Source: Azospirillum sp. TSA2s (GTDB lineage: Bacteria > Pseudomonadota > Alphaproteobacteria > Azospirillales > Azospirillaceae). From it: a stretch of 64,000 nt of DNA. Position 1 is the stretch's first letter. Every line of letters starts with the position of its first letter. Below are positions 1 to 9,970 of this stretch, one piece after another. The stretch covers positions 2,195,501-2,259,500 of the forward strand of contig NZ_CP039650.1 in assembly GCF_004923315.1 (NCBI RefSeq), read 5' to 3'. The notes under the pieces are model-generated. The model saw only the letters and a program-made list of their open reading frames with translations. It was not told the origin of the DNA and ran no database searches. Position numbers and translations under genes: made by a program.

Positions 1-248
1 GACAGCTTGCCGTAGATCGGCGTCGTGGTGGTGGAGGTCAGCAGGTAGGCGGTGACCACCCAGGGCAGCATCTCCAGCCCGCCGAACTGGCTGGCCATCG
101 TCGGCAGCGCGGTGGCGACGATGGTCTGGTCCATCGCCGCCATCAGCATCGCCAGCGCCACCCCGCTGAACACCCGCAGGATTTCCTGGTGGGTGAAGAC
201 GGGATGGTCGGCGGCGGCTTGCGACGGGCTGGCGGCGGTCTCTGTCAT
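1..248 (-). CDS. DHA2-type MFS multidrug exporter, N-terminal fragment
   Basis: Partial gene running off the left edge; 82 codons are visible. Translating the minus strand from the ATG at 248 gives a cytoplasmic start (MTETAASPSQAAADHP) followed by the first transmembrane helix with the motif LMAAMDQTIVATALPTMA. The MDxTIVxxALP signature is typical of the 14-TM EmrB/QacA (DHA2) drug:proton antiporters. The second helix begins at LPWVVTAYLLT, also characteristic. It would export hydrophobic compounds across the inner membrane. The substrate cannot be judged from this fragment. Confidence 0.85.
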   Translation of the reverse strand, partial: MTETAASPSQAAADHPVFTHQEILRVFSGVALAMLMAAMDQTIVATALPTMASQFGGLEMLPWVVTAYLLTSTTTTPIYGKL

Positions 249-352
249 GATCGGTCGTCTCGGACGTTGAGGTCTTTGAGCGGTGAAATCCCCCTCTCCC
301 CGGGGGGAGAGGGCAATCGCATATGCGACTCATATTCCTTGGAGGGAACCTC

Positions 353-371
353 CGTCATCCCCGCCTTCGCG
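353..371. repeat. Left remnant of 85-bp paired palindromic repeat, split by the IS
   Basis: The sequence CGTCATCCCCGCCTTCGCG is the first arm of the 85-bp repeat seen intact at 5509, 17431 and 31884. It is cut off here by the IS4-family element and resumes at 1678. Confidence 0.7.
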
Positions 372-1692
372 CACTGCTGTCCGGGATTTTATGATGGATT
401 GCAGCTGCACGGCAGACAAAGCCAGAGTTCTGGCCCAAAATCGCAGTCGCCAAACATAGATTTTGAGGTCTGCCGTGCCGTTCCAAGCTAGCGGATTTTT
501 GCGCCTTGTGGAACCTCTGGACCGTCGTGCGGTGAACAGGATTGTCGTGCGGCACCGGGGCAATCATGGGGTCGGGACGGGGGACAACGGCTGGACGTGC
601 CAGCGGCACCTCAAGGCGATGCTTTTCGCCCAGTTCGCCGGGCTGAAGAGCCTTCGCGAGATTGCGGAGGGCTTGGCGGCCCAGCCGGCGGGCCTGTACC
701 ACACCGGCCTGCGTCCGGTGAGCAAGAGCACGCTCAGCGATGCCTCGGCGGCGCGGCCTGCGGCGGTGTTCCGGGAGATTGCCGATCTGGTCATGGGCGG
801 CTTGGCCCGATCGGTGCGTCAGGAAAGTCGGGAGTTGGTGCGGCTGATCGACGGCTCTCCGATCATGTTGCGGGACCGCCGCTTCAACTGGGCCGAAGCT
901 GATTCTCGCTGCCGTGGCCTGAAGCTGCATCTGGCCTACGATCCGCGGGCGGCCACGCCGGTCCATTTTGCCGTGGAAACGCCTAAGCTCAGCGAAATCA
1001 AGGTCGCGCGGCGTCTGCCGTTCGTTGCCGGGACCACCTACGTCTTCGACAAGGGATACACGGATTATTGCTGGTGGCATGAGATCACCATGGCAGGGGC
1101 GCTGTTCGTGACCCGGCTGAAGAGCAATGCCCGCCGCCGGGTGGAGCGAACCGTCGAGGCGGTTGGCGACAACATCGAAGCGGACCGCCGGGTGAAGATC
1201 GGCCACAAGAAGCCGCGTGGCGGCGCGACCAACCCGCTCTACGACACCGAACTTCGTGAAGTGGTGGTGGCGCGCCCGGATAAGGAGCCACTCCATCTGA
1301 TCACCAATGATCTTGACCGGTCTGCCCAGGAGATCGCCGATCTCTATAAGGAACGCTGGCAGATTGAGTTGTTCTTTAAGTGGATCAAACAGAACCTCAA
1401 GCTGAAGACATTCTTCGGTCGCTCAGAGAATGCCGTCAGAATTCAGATCTACACGGCATTGATTGCCTTCTGCTTGTTGCGGCTATTCCAGAACACCTAC
1501 GCCAAAAACCACGTTGGCGGTGCGAAGGCCCTCAAGGTCAGGCTCAAGGTTGCACTCTTCGAACCTTTCAACACCACCAATCGCTGTCCGACAAGGCCAC
1601 GGCCACCGCAAAAACGACCGCCAGACCGCCAACTCAGCCTCAAACTGGCCGAGCCCTGAAAATCCCGGACAGCAGTGCGCGAAGGCGGGGAT
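357..1692 (+). mobile_element. IS4-family insertion sequence with 34-bp terminal inverted repeats
   Basis: A single transposase gene lies between perfect 34-bp inverted repeats at 357-390 and 1659-1692. The inner part of each repeat (CACTGCTGTCCGGGATTTT and its complement) looks IS-specific. The outer part (ATCCCCGCCTTCGCG) equals the stem of the 85-bp palindromic repeat found elsewhere in this window, so the element appears to sit inside such a repeat. Because the target is palindromic, the exact ends and the target duplication are ambiguous; the minimal element is about 372-1677. The other half of the repeat continues to 1753. Confidence 0.8.
475..1659 (+). CDS. IS4-family transposase (DUF4372 + DDE_Tnp_1)
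   Basis: Transposase of about 394 residues and apparently intact. The N-terminal region (GFLRLVEPLDRRAVNRIV) matches the DUF4372 domain seen in one branch of IS4 transposases. The catalytic DDE triad is visible as LIDGSP (about D126), VFDKGYTDY (about D192) and the E of the YREK box YKERWQIELFFKWIK (about E298). A GTG start at 475 is chosen because TGAGGT lies 6-7 bases upstream; an in-frame TTG at 463 is the alternative. The stop codon overlaps the right inverted repeat. No frameshift is visible, so it could be active. Confidence 0.88.
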   Translation: MPFQASGFLRLVEPLDRRAVNRIVVRHRGNHGVGTGDNGWTCQRHLKAMLFAQFAGLKSLREIAEGLAAQPAGLYHTGLRPVSKSTLSDASAARPAAVFREIADLVMGGLARSVRQESRELVRLIDGSPIMLRDRRFNWAEADSRCRGLKLHLAYDPRAATPVHFAVETPKLSEIKVARRLPFVAGTTYVFDKGYTDYCWWHEITMAGALFVTRLKSNARRRVERTVEAVGDNIEADRRVKIGHKKPRGGATNPLYDTELREVVVARPDKEPLHLITNDLDRSAQEIADLYKERWQIELFFKWIKQNLKLKTFFGRSENAVRIQIYTALIAFCLLRLFQNTYAKNHVGGAKALKVRLKVALFEPFNTTNRCPTRPRPPQKRPPDRQLSLKLAEP

Positions 1693-1753
1693 CCAGAGTT
1701 CGCAAGGCGGATCTGATGGAAAAGCCTGGATTCCCGCCTTCGCGGGAATGACG
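1678..1753. repeat. Right remnant of 85-bp paired palindromic repeat, split by the IS
   Basis: Starts with CGCGAAGGCGGGGATCCAG and ends with the inverted second arm CTGGATTCCCGCCTTCGCG plus GGAATGACG. It is the continuation of the repeat arm at 353-371, on the other side of the insertion sequence. Confidence 0.75.
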
Positions 1754-1834
1754 TGCTTTCTGGCATAGGATCATGATTGCCATATCCGATTGCCCTGCCC
1801 CCCTTGGGAGAGGGGAGTTTCTGACTGCTTGGAC

Positions 1835-3586
1835 TCACCGCTCCAGCGTCATCGCCGGCATGCGGGCCTGCACGCCGTCGGCCTGGGTGGCGGCGAGCAG
1901 GGGGCGCAGATGGGCCAGCAGCGGGCGCAGTTCCGATACCGCAGCCAGCGCGCCGACGAATTCGCCCTTGCCGGACATCAGGTCCAGCAGCTGGTCGGTC
2001 ATCGACTTCGGCGGCGGGTAGGGGGCCAGCGTCACCGGGGCGTCGGGCGACAGTCCGGCGGCGGTGCGGGCCAGGGTCAGCGCCTGCTCCTGCCCGCCGA
2101 GATCATCGACGAGGCCGAGTTCGCGGGCCTGGGCGCCGGTCCAGACGCGGCCCTTGGCGACGCCGCGCGCCTGTTCGGGCGTCATGTGCCGGGCCTCGGC
2201 CACCCGCTGCAGGAAGTTGGCGTAGGTGTCGTCGATGATGGCGTTCAGCCGTTCGGTTTCGCTGTCGTCGAAGGGGCGCAGCGGCGACCACATGCCGGCG
2301 TTGCGCCCACCCTGCACCCGGTCCCACTGGATGCCCAGCTTGTCGGACAGGCCGCCGATGGCGAATTTTCCGGCGACGACGCCGATCGACCCGGTGATGG
2401 TGGCGGGGGAGGCGACGATGCGGTCGGCGGCGAGCGCGATCCAGTAGCCGCCCGACGCGGCGGTGTCGCCCATGCTGGCGACCACCGGCTTGCCGCTCTG
2501 CCGCGCCCGGACCAGCGCACGGCGGATCGCCTCGGACGCCGAGACGGCGCCGCCGCCGCTGTCGATGCGGAACAGGATGGCGCGCACGTCGGGATCGTCG
2601 GCGGCCTCCTCGATGGCGTCGACGATGGTCTCCGACCCGGCGGAGGTGCCGCCCAGCGCCGGCTTGCCGCTCTCGCCGCCGGTGATGGTGCCGACGGCGT
2701 GGATCAGGGCGATGGTCGGCCCCTTGCCGTTCGGGCTGCCGGCGACCGACAGGTAATCGGCCGGCTCCATCGCCTCCGCCCCGGCGCCGGCCCGCTTCAG
2801 CGCCTCGTCGCGCGCCTCGTCGGCATAGCCGAGCCGGTCGACGAACTTCTGGTCCAGCGCCTCCTTGCTCAGCAGCGGCGCCTTGTCGATGGCGGCCCTG
2901 ACCATTGCGGGGGCGAGGCGCCGGCTCTTGGCGATGCCGTCGACCAGCTGGTTGCCGAGATCGGTGACCAGCGCCTCCATCATCTCGCGGTTGGCCGGGG
3001 TCATGCCGGACTTGGTGAAGGTCTCGGCGAAGCTCTTGTATTGCTCGCGCTGGGCGAAGTCCGGCTGCACGCCCAGCTGGTCGAGGGCGCCGCGCGCGAA
3101 GGGCAGCTCCGCCGACAGCCCGGTGATGCCGAGCGTGCCCATCGGCTGCAGCCAGACCTCGTCGAAGGCGCTGGCCAGCAGGTAGGAGCGGTTGCCCGCC
3201 CCGGCCCCGCCATATTCCTCGGCGAAGGCGACGGCGAAACGGCCCGACGCGCGGAACCGCTCGATGGCGGTCCGCAGCTCCTGCGTCTGGGCGAAGCCGA
3301 TGCTGTCGTCGCCGAAGCGGGCCAGCACGCCCTTCACCCGCGGGTCGCGCCGGCCGCCGTCCAGCGCGTCCAGCACCTCGCGCAGGGTGGTGTGGTGTTC
3401 GAACAGGCTGCCGATCTTGCCGCTGTCGCTCTCCGCCAGCGGCTTGGTCAGGTCGAGGTCCAGCACCACCGCATCGGGCAGGGTGGGTTCATGACGCACC
3501 ACCAGCACCGCCACCGTCACCGCGCCGGCCACCAGAAGCAGGCCGATGAGCGCGAACAGACGGACGAAGAAACGGACGATCGCCAT
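1835..3586 (-). CDS. sppA: Signal peptide peptidase SppA, 67-kDa type
   Basis: 583 residues, the length expected for the two-domain long form that cleaves leftover signal peptides in the inner membrane. One N-terminal membrane anchor (residues about 6-30, FFVRLFALIGLLLVAGAV) is followed by two tandem ClpP-like domains. The catalytic pair is visible: the general-base lysine in QYKSFAETF (K184, N-terminal domain) and the nucleophilic serine in DTAASGGYWIA (S378, C-terminal domain). The gene stands alone, with repeat DNA downstream and the AhpD-like gene upstream on the same strand 42 bp away, so the two may be co-transcribed. Start ATG at 3586. Confidence 0.95.
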   Translation of the reverse strand: MAIVRFFVRLFALIGLLLVAGAVTVAVLVVRHEPTLPDAVVLDLDLTKPLAESDSGKIGSLFEHHTTLREVLDALDGGRRDPRVKGVLARFGDDSIGFAQTQELRTAIERFRASGRFAVAFAEEYGGAGAGNRSYLLASAFDEVWLQPMGTLGITGLSAELPFARGALDQLGVQPDFAQREQYKSFAETFTKSGMTPANREMMEALVTDLGNQLVDGIAKSRRLAPAMVRAAIDKAPLLSKEALDQKFVDRLGYADEARDEALKRAGAGAEAMEPADYLSVAGSPNGKGPTIALIHAVGTITGGESGKPALGGTSAGSETIVDAIEEAADDPDVRAILFRIDSGGGAVSASEAIRRALVRARQSGKPVVASMGDTAASGGYWIALAADRIVASPATITGSIGVVAGKFAIGGLSDKLGIQWDRVQGGRNAGMWSPLRPFDDSETERLNAIIDDTYANFLQRVAEARHMTPEQARGVAKGRVWTGAQARELGLVDDLGGQEQALTLARTAAGLSPDAPVTLAPYPPPKSMTDQLLDLMSGKGEFVGALAAVSELRPLLAHLRPLLAATQADGVQARMPAMTLER

Positions 3587-3628
3587 GATTCCTACCCTGT
3601 GTGACCTCGACGAAGGCGATAAGCGGCC

Positions 3629-4201
3629 TTAACGATCCTGGCTGTGGTACTCGCGGTTCGGGATCATGTCCACCGCGGTCGCCAGACGGTTGGACATGTT
3701 GTAGAAGGCGGCCGTGTCGGCAATGTCGAAGATGTCCTCCGCGCTGAATCCGACGGCGCGCAGCGCCTCGCGGTCCGCCTCGCCCACCGACATCGGGTTC
3801 TCGGTCAGCTTCCAGGCGAAATCGAGCATGGCGCGCTGGCGCGGCTCCAGCGGGGCGACGCGGTAGTTGGCGACCAGCATCTCGCCCAGTTCCGGATCGC
3901 CGGACAGCTTGCGCACCGCCTGCCCATGGGCGACGAGGCAATAATAGCAATGGTTGGCCGAGGAGACGACGACGGCGATCATCTCGCGCTCCAGCTTGCT
4001 GAGACCGCTCTCGCCCAGCATCAGTTCGTTGTAGAGCATGGCGAAGTTGCGCAGCTTCTTCGGCCGCAGGCTGTAGGCCTGGAGCACGTTGGGCACGAAA
4101 CCCAGCTTCTCATTGCACTTGTCGAACAGGACCTGCATGTCGGGGTCGAGGTCCGGCTTCTCCGGCAGGGGCAGGGCCATGACGTGATCGGGTTGCGGCA
4201 T
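3629..4201 (-). CDS. AhpD-like peroxidase-related enzyme (carboxymuconolactone decarboxylase fold)
   Basis: 190 residues. The CxxC redox motif is NHCYYCLVAHG (C85, C88), followed by H92, the arrangement of AhpD-type alkylhydroperoxidases and the 'uncharacterised peroxidase-related enzyme' family. The N-terminal part (GFVPNVLQAYSLRP) also fits that family. These are all-helical, usually trimeric cytoplasmic proteins that use the two cysteines to reduce peroxides; the reductant is unknown. It lies directly upstream of sppA on the same strand. Confidence 0.85.
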   Translation of the reverse strand: MPQPDHVMALPLPEKPDLDPDMQVLFDKCNEKLGFVPNVLQAYSLRPKKLRNFAMLYNELMLGESGLSKLEREMIAVVVSSANHCYYCLVAHGQAVRKLSGDPELGEMLVANYRVAPLEPRQRAMLDFAWKLTENPMSVGEADREALRAVGFSAEDIFDIADTAAFYNMSNRLATAVDMIPNREYHSQDR

Positions 4202-4341
4202 CGGGCGGTTCCTCTCCTGATTGATTGTTGGGCCTTCCGGCGGGGGGAGGGTAACCGCGGCCGGCCGGTTTGTCTCCCGTTCCGCTTGCCGCTCGCCAAT
4301 CGGGCGCGGTTGTGCCAGAAGTGGAATTTGAATGCGGCAAA

Positions 4342-5436
4342 ATGGCCCGGTTGGCGAAGCAGAGGGCGATGACCCAGCCGAAGCTCGATCTTCTCTCGGT
4401 CCTGGTGGTGGAGGACAGCGGCTTCATCCGCTCGGTCCTGACCGCCACCCTGCGCGCCATCGGCATCGGCCGGGTGGAGGGGGTGGCGAGCGGTGCCGAC
4501 GCCATCCGCTGGCTGGAGGAGCGCCGCGCGGCGCTGCCGCCGGGGACCGCCCCGGTCGACCTGATCCTGTCCGATCTGGTGATGCCCGAGGTGAACGGGC
4601 TGATGCTGCTGCGCTGGATCCGCTACAGCCCGAAGAGCCCGGACAAGTTCCTGCCGGTGCTGATGCTGTCGGGGGCCGCCGACCGCCAGTATGTGGAGCA
4701 GGCGCGCGATCTCGGCGCCACCGACTTCATCGCCAAGCCCTTCTCCGCCCAGACCATCGCCAGCCGGCTGCTGTTCGCCATCGCCCGGCCGCGCCGCTTC
4801 GTTCTGGCCAAGGGCTATTTCGGTCCCGACCGCCGCCGCGCCGACAAGCCGGTCGCCATGGACTGCCGGACCACCGCACCGTCGGAGATCCTGGTGGTGC
4901 ACAGCGCGTCGAAGGCGCGCGGCATCGACCGCTTCCCGGTCATCTATTTCGACCTGCCCAACCGTCTGGGCGCCAAGGTCGGCCTCGCCCCGCGCGATCC
5001 GGTGCCGACCCTCCCGCCGGAGGTGCTGGCCGCCGCGGAGGAGGAAATCCTGAACCGCGCCGGCGATTATGCCGTGTGGATCGGCTCGGAGGTGGAGGAG
5101 ATGGGCCGCCGCGTCGACCGCCTGCCGCGCGAGCCGGAGTCGGTGCCCGGCCTGCTGGCCCAGGTCAACCGTTCCGCCCACGAGATGCGCGGGCAGGGCG
5201 GCATCTTCGGCTATCCCCTGATCACCCACATCGCCAAGTCGCTCTACGAGGCCACCCGCAGCGGCCTGACCACGGTGACCGCCAACGAACATCTGCTGTT
5301 CAAGGCCCATGTCGACGCTATCAAGGCGGTGATGACCGGCCGCGTCAGCGGCGACGGCGGGGCGACCGGTCAGCAGCTGCTGGCATCGCTGGAGGTGGCG
5401 AAGCGGAAATACGCGAAGGCGACCGGGGTGGGGTGA
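4342..5436 (+). CDS. Response regulator with C-terminal HPt-like segment
   Basis: About 364 residues. A CheY-like receiver domain occupies the first ~135 residues: acidic residues in VLVVEDSGF, the phospho-acceptor Asp in DLILSDLVMPE (D78 with this start), and the conserved Lys in FIAKPF (K132). A linker of unknown function follows. Near the C-terminus AHEMRGQGGIFGYPL (His about 280) resembles the phosphorylated histidine of an HPt domain. This suggests receiver and phosphotransfer functions in one protein, without a kinase domain. In-frame starts exist at 4270, 4342 and 4369; the receiver begins shortly after the last, where a purine-rich AGAGGG precedes it. No kinase gene is adjacent. Confidence 0.8.
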   Translation: MARLAKQRAMTQPKLDLLSVLVVEDSGFIRSVLTATLRAIGIGRVEGVASGADAIRWLEERRAALPPGTAPVDLILSDLVMPEVNGLMLLRWIRYSPKSPDKFLPVLMLSGAADRQYVEQARDLGATDFIAKPFSAQTIASRLLFAIARPRRFVLAKGYFGPDRRRADKPVAMDCRTTAPSEILVVHSASKARGIDRFPVIYFDLPNRLGAKVGLAPRDPVPTLPPEVLAAAEEEILNRAGDYAVWIGSEVEEMGRRVDRLPREPESVPGLLAQVNRSAHEMRGQGGIFGYPLITHIAKSLYEATRSGLTTVTANEHLLFKAHVDAIKAVMTGRVSGDGGATGQQLLASLEVAKRKYAKATGVG

Positions 5437-5508
5437 GGGTTTGTGAGGTCTGCTGAGAGACGCCTGAAGTTTGAACCGCATCGGATTTCATCATGAGCGT
5501 CTCTCGCC

Positions 5509-5593
5509 CGTCATTCCCGCGGAGGCGGGAATCCATTCGGTTCAATGGCTTAGGCGCAGAGCCGCCTGGATCCCCGCCTTTTCGGGGATGACG
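5509..5593. repeat. 85-bp paired palindromic intergenic repeat (copy 2)
   Basis: Two inverted hairpin units face each other: CGTCATTCCCGC..GCGGGAATCCA and, after a short spacer, CTGGATCCCCGCC..GGGGATGACG. The ends CGTCAT and ATGACG are inverted repeats. It is exactly the same length as the copies at 17431 and 31884. It lies between convergent genes. Confidence 0.85.
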
Positions 5594-5635
5594 GGCGACA
5601 AGAGCCTCTAAAAACTCACAAACTCTGAGGGGCGG

Positions 5636-5932
5636 CTACTCTCTCACCACCCTCGGCAGGTCGCGTGCACCGTGGACGATACGGACCACGATGACCCGAT
5701 CCGGTTCCTCATACCTGTAGATGATCACGTAAGGTGAAACGGTCAGGCTGCGCAAACCGGCTCCCAACTCTGGACGGGTGCGGCCGATGGCCGGAACCGA
5801 GGAAATCCTCCTGCAATGATCACGGATGTCCAGGATCATGCGAATGGCGGCAAGCGGATTGTCTTGGGCGATGTAGTCGCCGATGCTCTCCAGATCCGCT
5901 TCAGCCGCCGCGGTAAAGTCAAGCCGTAGCAT
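5636..5932 (-). CDS. RelE/ParE-family toxin
   Basis: 98 residues with the ParE/RelE fold signature. An N-terminal helix FTAAAEADLESIGDYIAQDNP is followed by the core GLRSLTVSPYVIIYRYEEPDRVIVVRIVHGARD, where YVIIYR and the RIVHGARD ending are typical of ParE toxins (DNA gyrase poisons) rather than RelE mRNA endonucleases. It is encoded 9 bp downstream of a same-strand small gene that is presumably its antitoxin, in the standard antitoxin-toxin order. The target assignment is by family only. Confidence 0.88.
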   Translation of the reverse strand: MLRLDFTAAAEADLESIGDYIAQDNPLAAIRMILDIRDHCRRISSVPAIGRTRPELGAGLRSLTVSPYVIIYRYEEPDRVIVVRIVHGARDLPRVVRE

Positions 5933-5941
5933 GGTGGCCGG

Positions 5942-6238
5942 TCAATCCGCTTGGGACTGGCTGGCCTTGGCGTATTTGGCGATCAGCCGTTCGAAAAGCC
6001 GTTCGCTGTCCGTTGTGCGTCCGGCATCGGCGTCTTCCAGTCCGGCGGCGATGTCGTCCTGCAGCGATTGCCTGCGCTCCTCTTCGCTTTCCTCCACCGG
6101 CTCGATCGTGACCCGGAAGCGGGTACCGGCCGGCGGACGGAAGGGGAGGGCGGCCGTGATCGCTCGCGGCAGTTCTTCCGCCTGAATGGTGGCCGTGACC
6201 CGGGAGGGACGGGACGGCGGGGGCGGCGAAACGGGCAT
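5942..6238 (-). CDS. Putative antitoxin partner of the ParE-type toxin
   Basis: 98 residues, Pro-rich N-terminus, then a short beta-rich stretch (GTRFRVTIEPVEESEEE) and an acidic helical C-terminus (QDDIAAGLEDADAGR) that could bind the toxin. I do not recognise a classic RHH or AbrB DNA-binding motif. The assignment rests mainly on position: immediately upstream of the toxin, same strand, similar size. The pair is probably autoregulated, but no operator was identified. Confidence 0.65.
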   Translation of the reverse strand: MPVSPPPPSRPSRVTATIQAEELPRAITAALPFRPPAGTRFRVTIEPVEESEEERRQSLQDDIAAGLEDADAGRTTDSERLFERLIAKYAKASQSQAD

Positions 6239-6329
6239 CGCGGGATTCTCCGGAAGAAAATCGGGGCGCTGTCAGGATACATGCCTCACCCAGGGGTGAA
6301 AAGCGGCGACCACGACGCCCCCACCCCCG

Positions 6330-8402
6330 TCACGCCGCCCGGATCTTCCCGATGAAGTCGGCCACGTCGCTGCGCAGGCCGTCGGCGTTCTGCTTCAGCG
6401 CATCGGCCATCCACAGCACCTCCTTCGCCATGGCGCCGGCGCGACCGGCTTCGGTGCCGACCAGCGATGCGTTGTGGGAGACCTGATCGGTGCCGTCGGC
6501 GGCCTGACGGACGTTGCGGCCGATCTCCGCGGTGGCGGCGTTCTGTTCCTCCACGGCGGCGGCGACGGCGGAAATGTTCTCCTCGATGTGGGTGACGATG
6601 GTGCCGATGCCGCCGATCGCGCGGACGGTGTGGTCGGTCGCCAATTGGATTTCCGCGACCTTGGCGGTGATGTCCTCCGTCGCCTTGGCGGTCTGGCTGG
6701 CGAGCTGCTTCACCTCCTGCGCCACCACGGCGAAGCCCTTGCCGGCCTCTCCGGCGCGGGCGGCCTCGATGGTGGCGTTGAGGGCCAGCAGGTTGGTCTG
6801 GCTGGCGATGTCGGTGATCATCCGCACGATATCGCCCACCTGCTGGGCGGCGCCGCTGAGGTCGGCGATGATGCCGGCGGTGCGGCGGACGTCGGTGACC
6901 GCCCGTTCGGCCATCTCGGTCGAGCCCGTCATCTGCCGGCCGATCTCCGAGATGGACGCGGTCAGCTCCTCGGTCGCCGCGGCCACCGCCTGGACATTCT
7001 CGGAGGCGCCTTCGGACGCGCGGGCAACCGACAGCACATGGTTTTCGGTTTGCGACGCGATGCTGCTCATCTGCTCGGCATTGCCGCGCAGGCCGCTGGC
7101 GGCGCCCGCCAGCTGTTCGGCAACCGCCTCGATGTGACGGTCGAACTCCGCCACCAGCCGTTCCAGCCGCTCGGCCTCACGCAGGCGATCCTCCTGGTGC
7201 CGCCGCTGTTCGGCGGCGAGCCGGTCGGCTTCGGCGAGGCCGAGGCGGAAATGATCCAGGCTGCGGGCCATGGCGCCCAGTTCATCGGCGCGTTCGGCGC
7301 CATGGATGGCCAGCTCGCGCTCCCCGGCCTGCATCCGCGCCATATCGGCGTTCAGGCGGGCGATCGGCCGGGTGATGTTGCGGGCGACCAGCACGGCGAT
7401 CACGGTCATCATCGCCAGCAGGACCGTCAAGCCGACGACCATGCCGGTCAGCCGGTTCATCGCGTCCTGCGCGTCGCGGTTGGCAAGCGCGATCAGGTCG
7501 TCGGCCACGCGAATCTCGACGCTGCGCAGCATGTCGATGTTGGCGGTGATGGTGTCGAACCACTTTCCGGCGTCGACACCCTGGTTGCCCGCGCCGTAGG
7601 CGGAGGCGACGCCGATCCGCCGCATCCGCTCCACCTCCGCAATGGCTGGCCCGGCGACGGTCTGGTCGTGGTAGCGGGCCTGCTCAGGCGTCAGTTTTCC
7701 CATCAGGCCGCCCATCAGCGCCTTGTACTCGCCCGACAGTTCGATGAAGCGCTCATGCGTGTCGGCGGGGAAGCGGTCCTTGCGGAAGGCCCCGCCGCCG
7801 ACGGCGCGCTGCTGGCCCAGCCGCTCCTTCGCCTCCGACAGGGAGACCATGGCGTCGGCGGCGCGCAGCTGGTCGCTGTCGGCGGACAGGTTGCGCGCCT
7901 GCCCGGAGGCATCCAGCAGCTTGCGGATCAGGGCGCTGTAGCTCGCCACCACCTCCATGGAGGATTGGGCCGTGCCGTCCACCCCGGACCGCAGCCGCGA
8001 CAGCTGCGACAGTGCGTCGCGGGCGCCGGCCATCGCGTCGGCGACATGGGGGTCACGGATGCGGGCCTCGGCGAATTGCCGGGTCAGATCGGACAGTTTC
8101 GCGTCGGCCGCGCTTCGAACCGTCTCCATGCGGCGGCGGTCGTCATCGCGCTTGCCGCTGATGAAGATGGAGGAGGCTCCGCGTTCCTTCTGCAATTCAT
8201 GCACGACGCTGGTCATCCCGACCGAAAGGCGGGTGACGGAGGCGAGATCGGCGGCCCGGCGGCTGGTGTCGACCTGTTCCCACACCAGCAACGACGACAG
8301 GACGATCACGCCGCCCATCGGAACCGACAGGGCGAGCGCCATCTTCCGTGAGAAACGCATGTTCCCGAGCAGGCCATCGGCGATCTTCAGAAGCGCTACC
8401 AT
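6330..8402 (-). CDS. Methyl-accepting chemotaxis protein with NIT sensor domain
   Basis: 690 residues from the ATG at 8402, which is preceded by GGAG at good spacing; an upstream in-frame start at 8447 is less likely. Order: TM1 (ALSVPMGGVIVLSSLLVW), a long periplasmic helical domain beginning ELQKERGASSIFISGK that matches the nitrate/nitrite-sensing NIT domain, TM2 (VVGLTVLLAMMTVIAVLV), HAMP (ARNITRPIARLNADM), coiled coil, and the highly conserved signalling hairpin TNLLALNATIEAARAGE. It would signal through CheA/CheW to the flagellar motor. The NIT domain makes nitrate/nitrite a candidate ligand, but this is inferred from family only. It is monocistronic. Confidence 0.93.
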   Translation of the reverse strand: MVALLKIADGLLGNMRFSRKMALALSVPMGGVIVLSSLLVWEQVDTSRRAADLASVTRLSVGMTSVVHELQKERGASSIFISGKRDDDRRRMETVRSAADAKLSDLTRQFAEARIRDPHVADAMAGARDALSQLSRLRSGVDGTAQSSMEVVASYSALIRKLLDASGQARNLSADSDQLRAADAMVSLSEAKERLGQQRAVGGGAFRKDRFPADTHERFIELSGEYKALMGGLMGKLTPEQARYHDQTVAGPAIAEVERMRRIGVASAYGAGNQGVDAGKWFDTITANIDMLRSVEIRVADDLIALANRDAQDAMNRLTGMVVGLTVLLAMMTVIAVLVARNITRPIARLNADMARMQAGERELAIHGAERADELGAMARSLDHFRLGLAEADRLAAEQRRHQEDRLREAERLERLVAEFDRHIEAVAEQLAGAASGLRGNAEQMSSIASQTENHVLSVARASEGASENVQAVAAATEELTASISEIGRQMTGSTEMAERAVTDVRRTAGIIADLSGAAQQVGDIVRMITDIASQTNLLALNATIEAARAGEAGKGFAVVAQEVKQLASQTAKATEDITAKVAEIQLATDHTVRAIGGIGTIVTHIEENISAVAAAVEEQNAATAEIGRNVRQAADGTDQVSHNASLVGTEAGRAGAMAKEVLWMADALKQNADGLRSDVADFIGKIRAA

Positions 8403-8695
8403 CTCACATCTCCAGCAAACGGAACCATCGCAGCCCGGCGCGATCACTCAGGTTCAGGACTGTATGAAAGCTAATGAGTTAAGACACAGTTAGGTTTAAC
8501 CATGACGTCGCTAGGGAGATTGTTAAGTCACTCTATTGCCAGGGCCCCCAAGCTCATCGCGGCCAAAGCGCCGGGTTGAAAGGCCCGGCAACGAAATTTG
8601 CCTCGCTTCCGTCGCGTCGGGGCGGTAGAACGTCAGTCCCGGTCCGCAGGTCTCTTGGGTTCGTGGCGTGACCGGAGCGGTCTTCCGGAGCGTCC

Positions 8696-9969
<1,274 letters not shown>

Positions 9970-9970
<1 letters not shown>

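Noticed and set aside
1790..3604. 604-codon plus-strand open frame opposite sppA
   Set aside because: Antisense shadow of sppA; composition is Gly/Arg/His-rich without recognisable motifs.
8571..8592. Hairpin GCCGGG...CCCGGC upstream of alaC as attenuator
   Set aside because: Short GC stem with no T-run or leader peptide seen; such stems are frequent by chance at this GC content.
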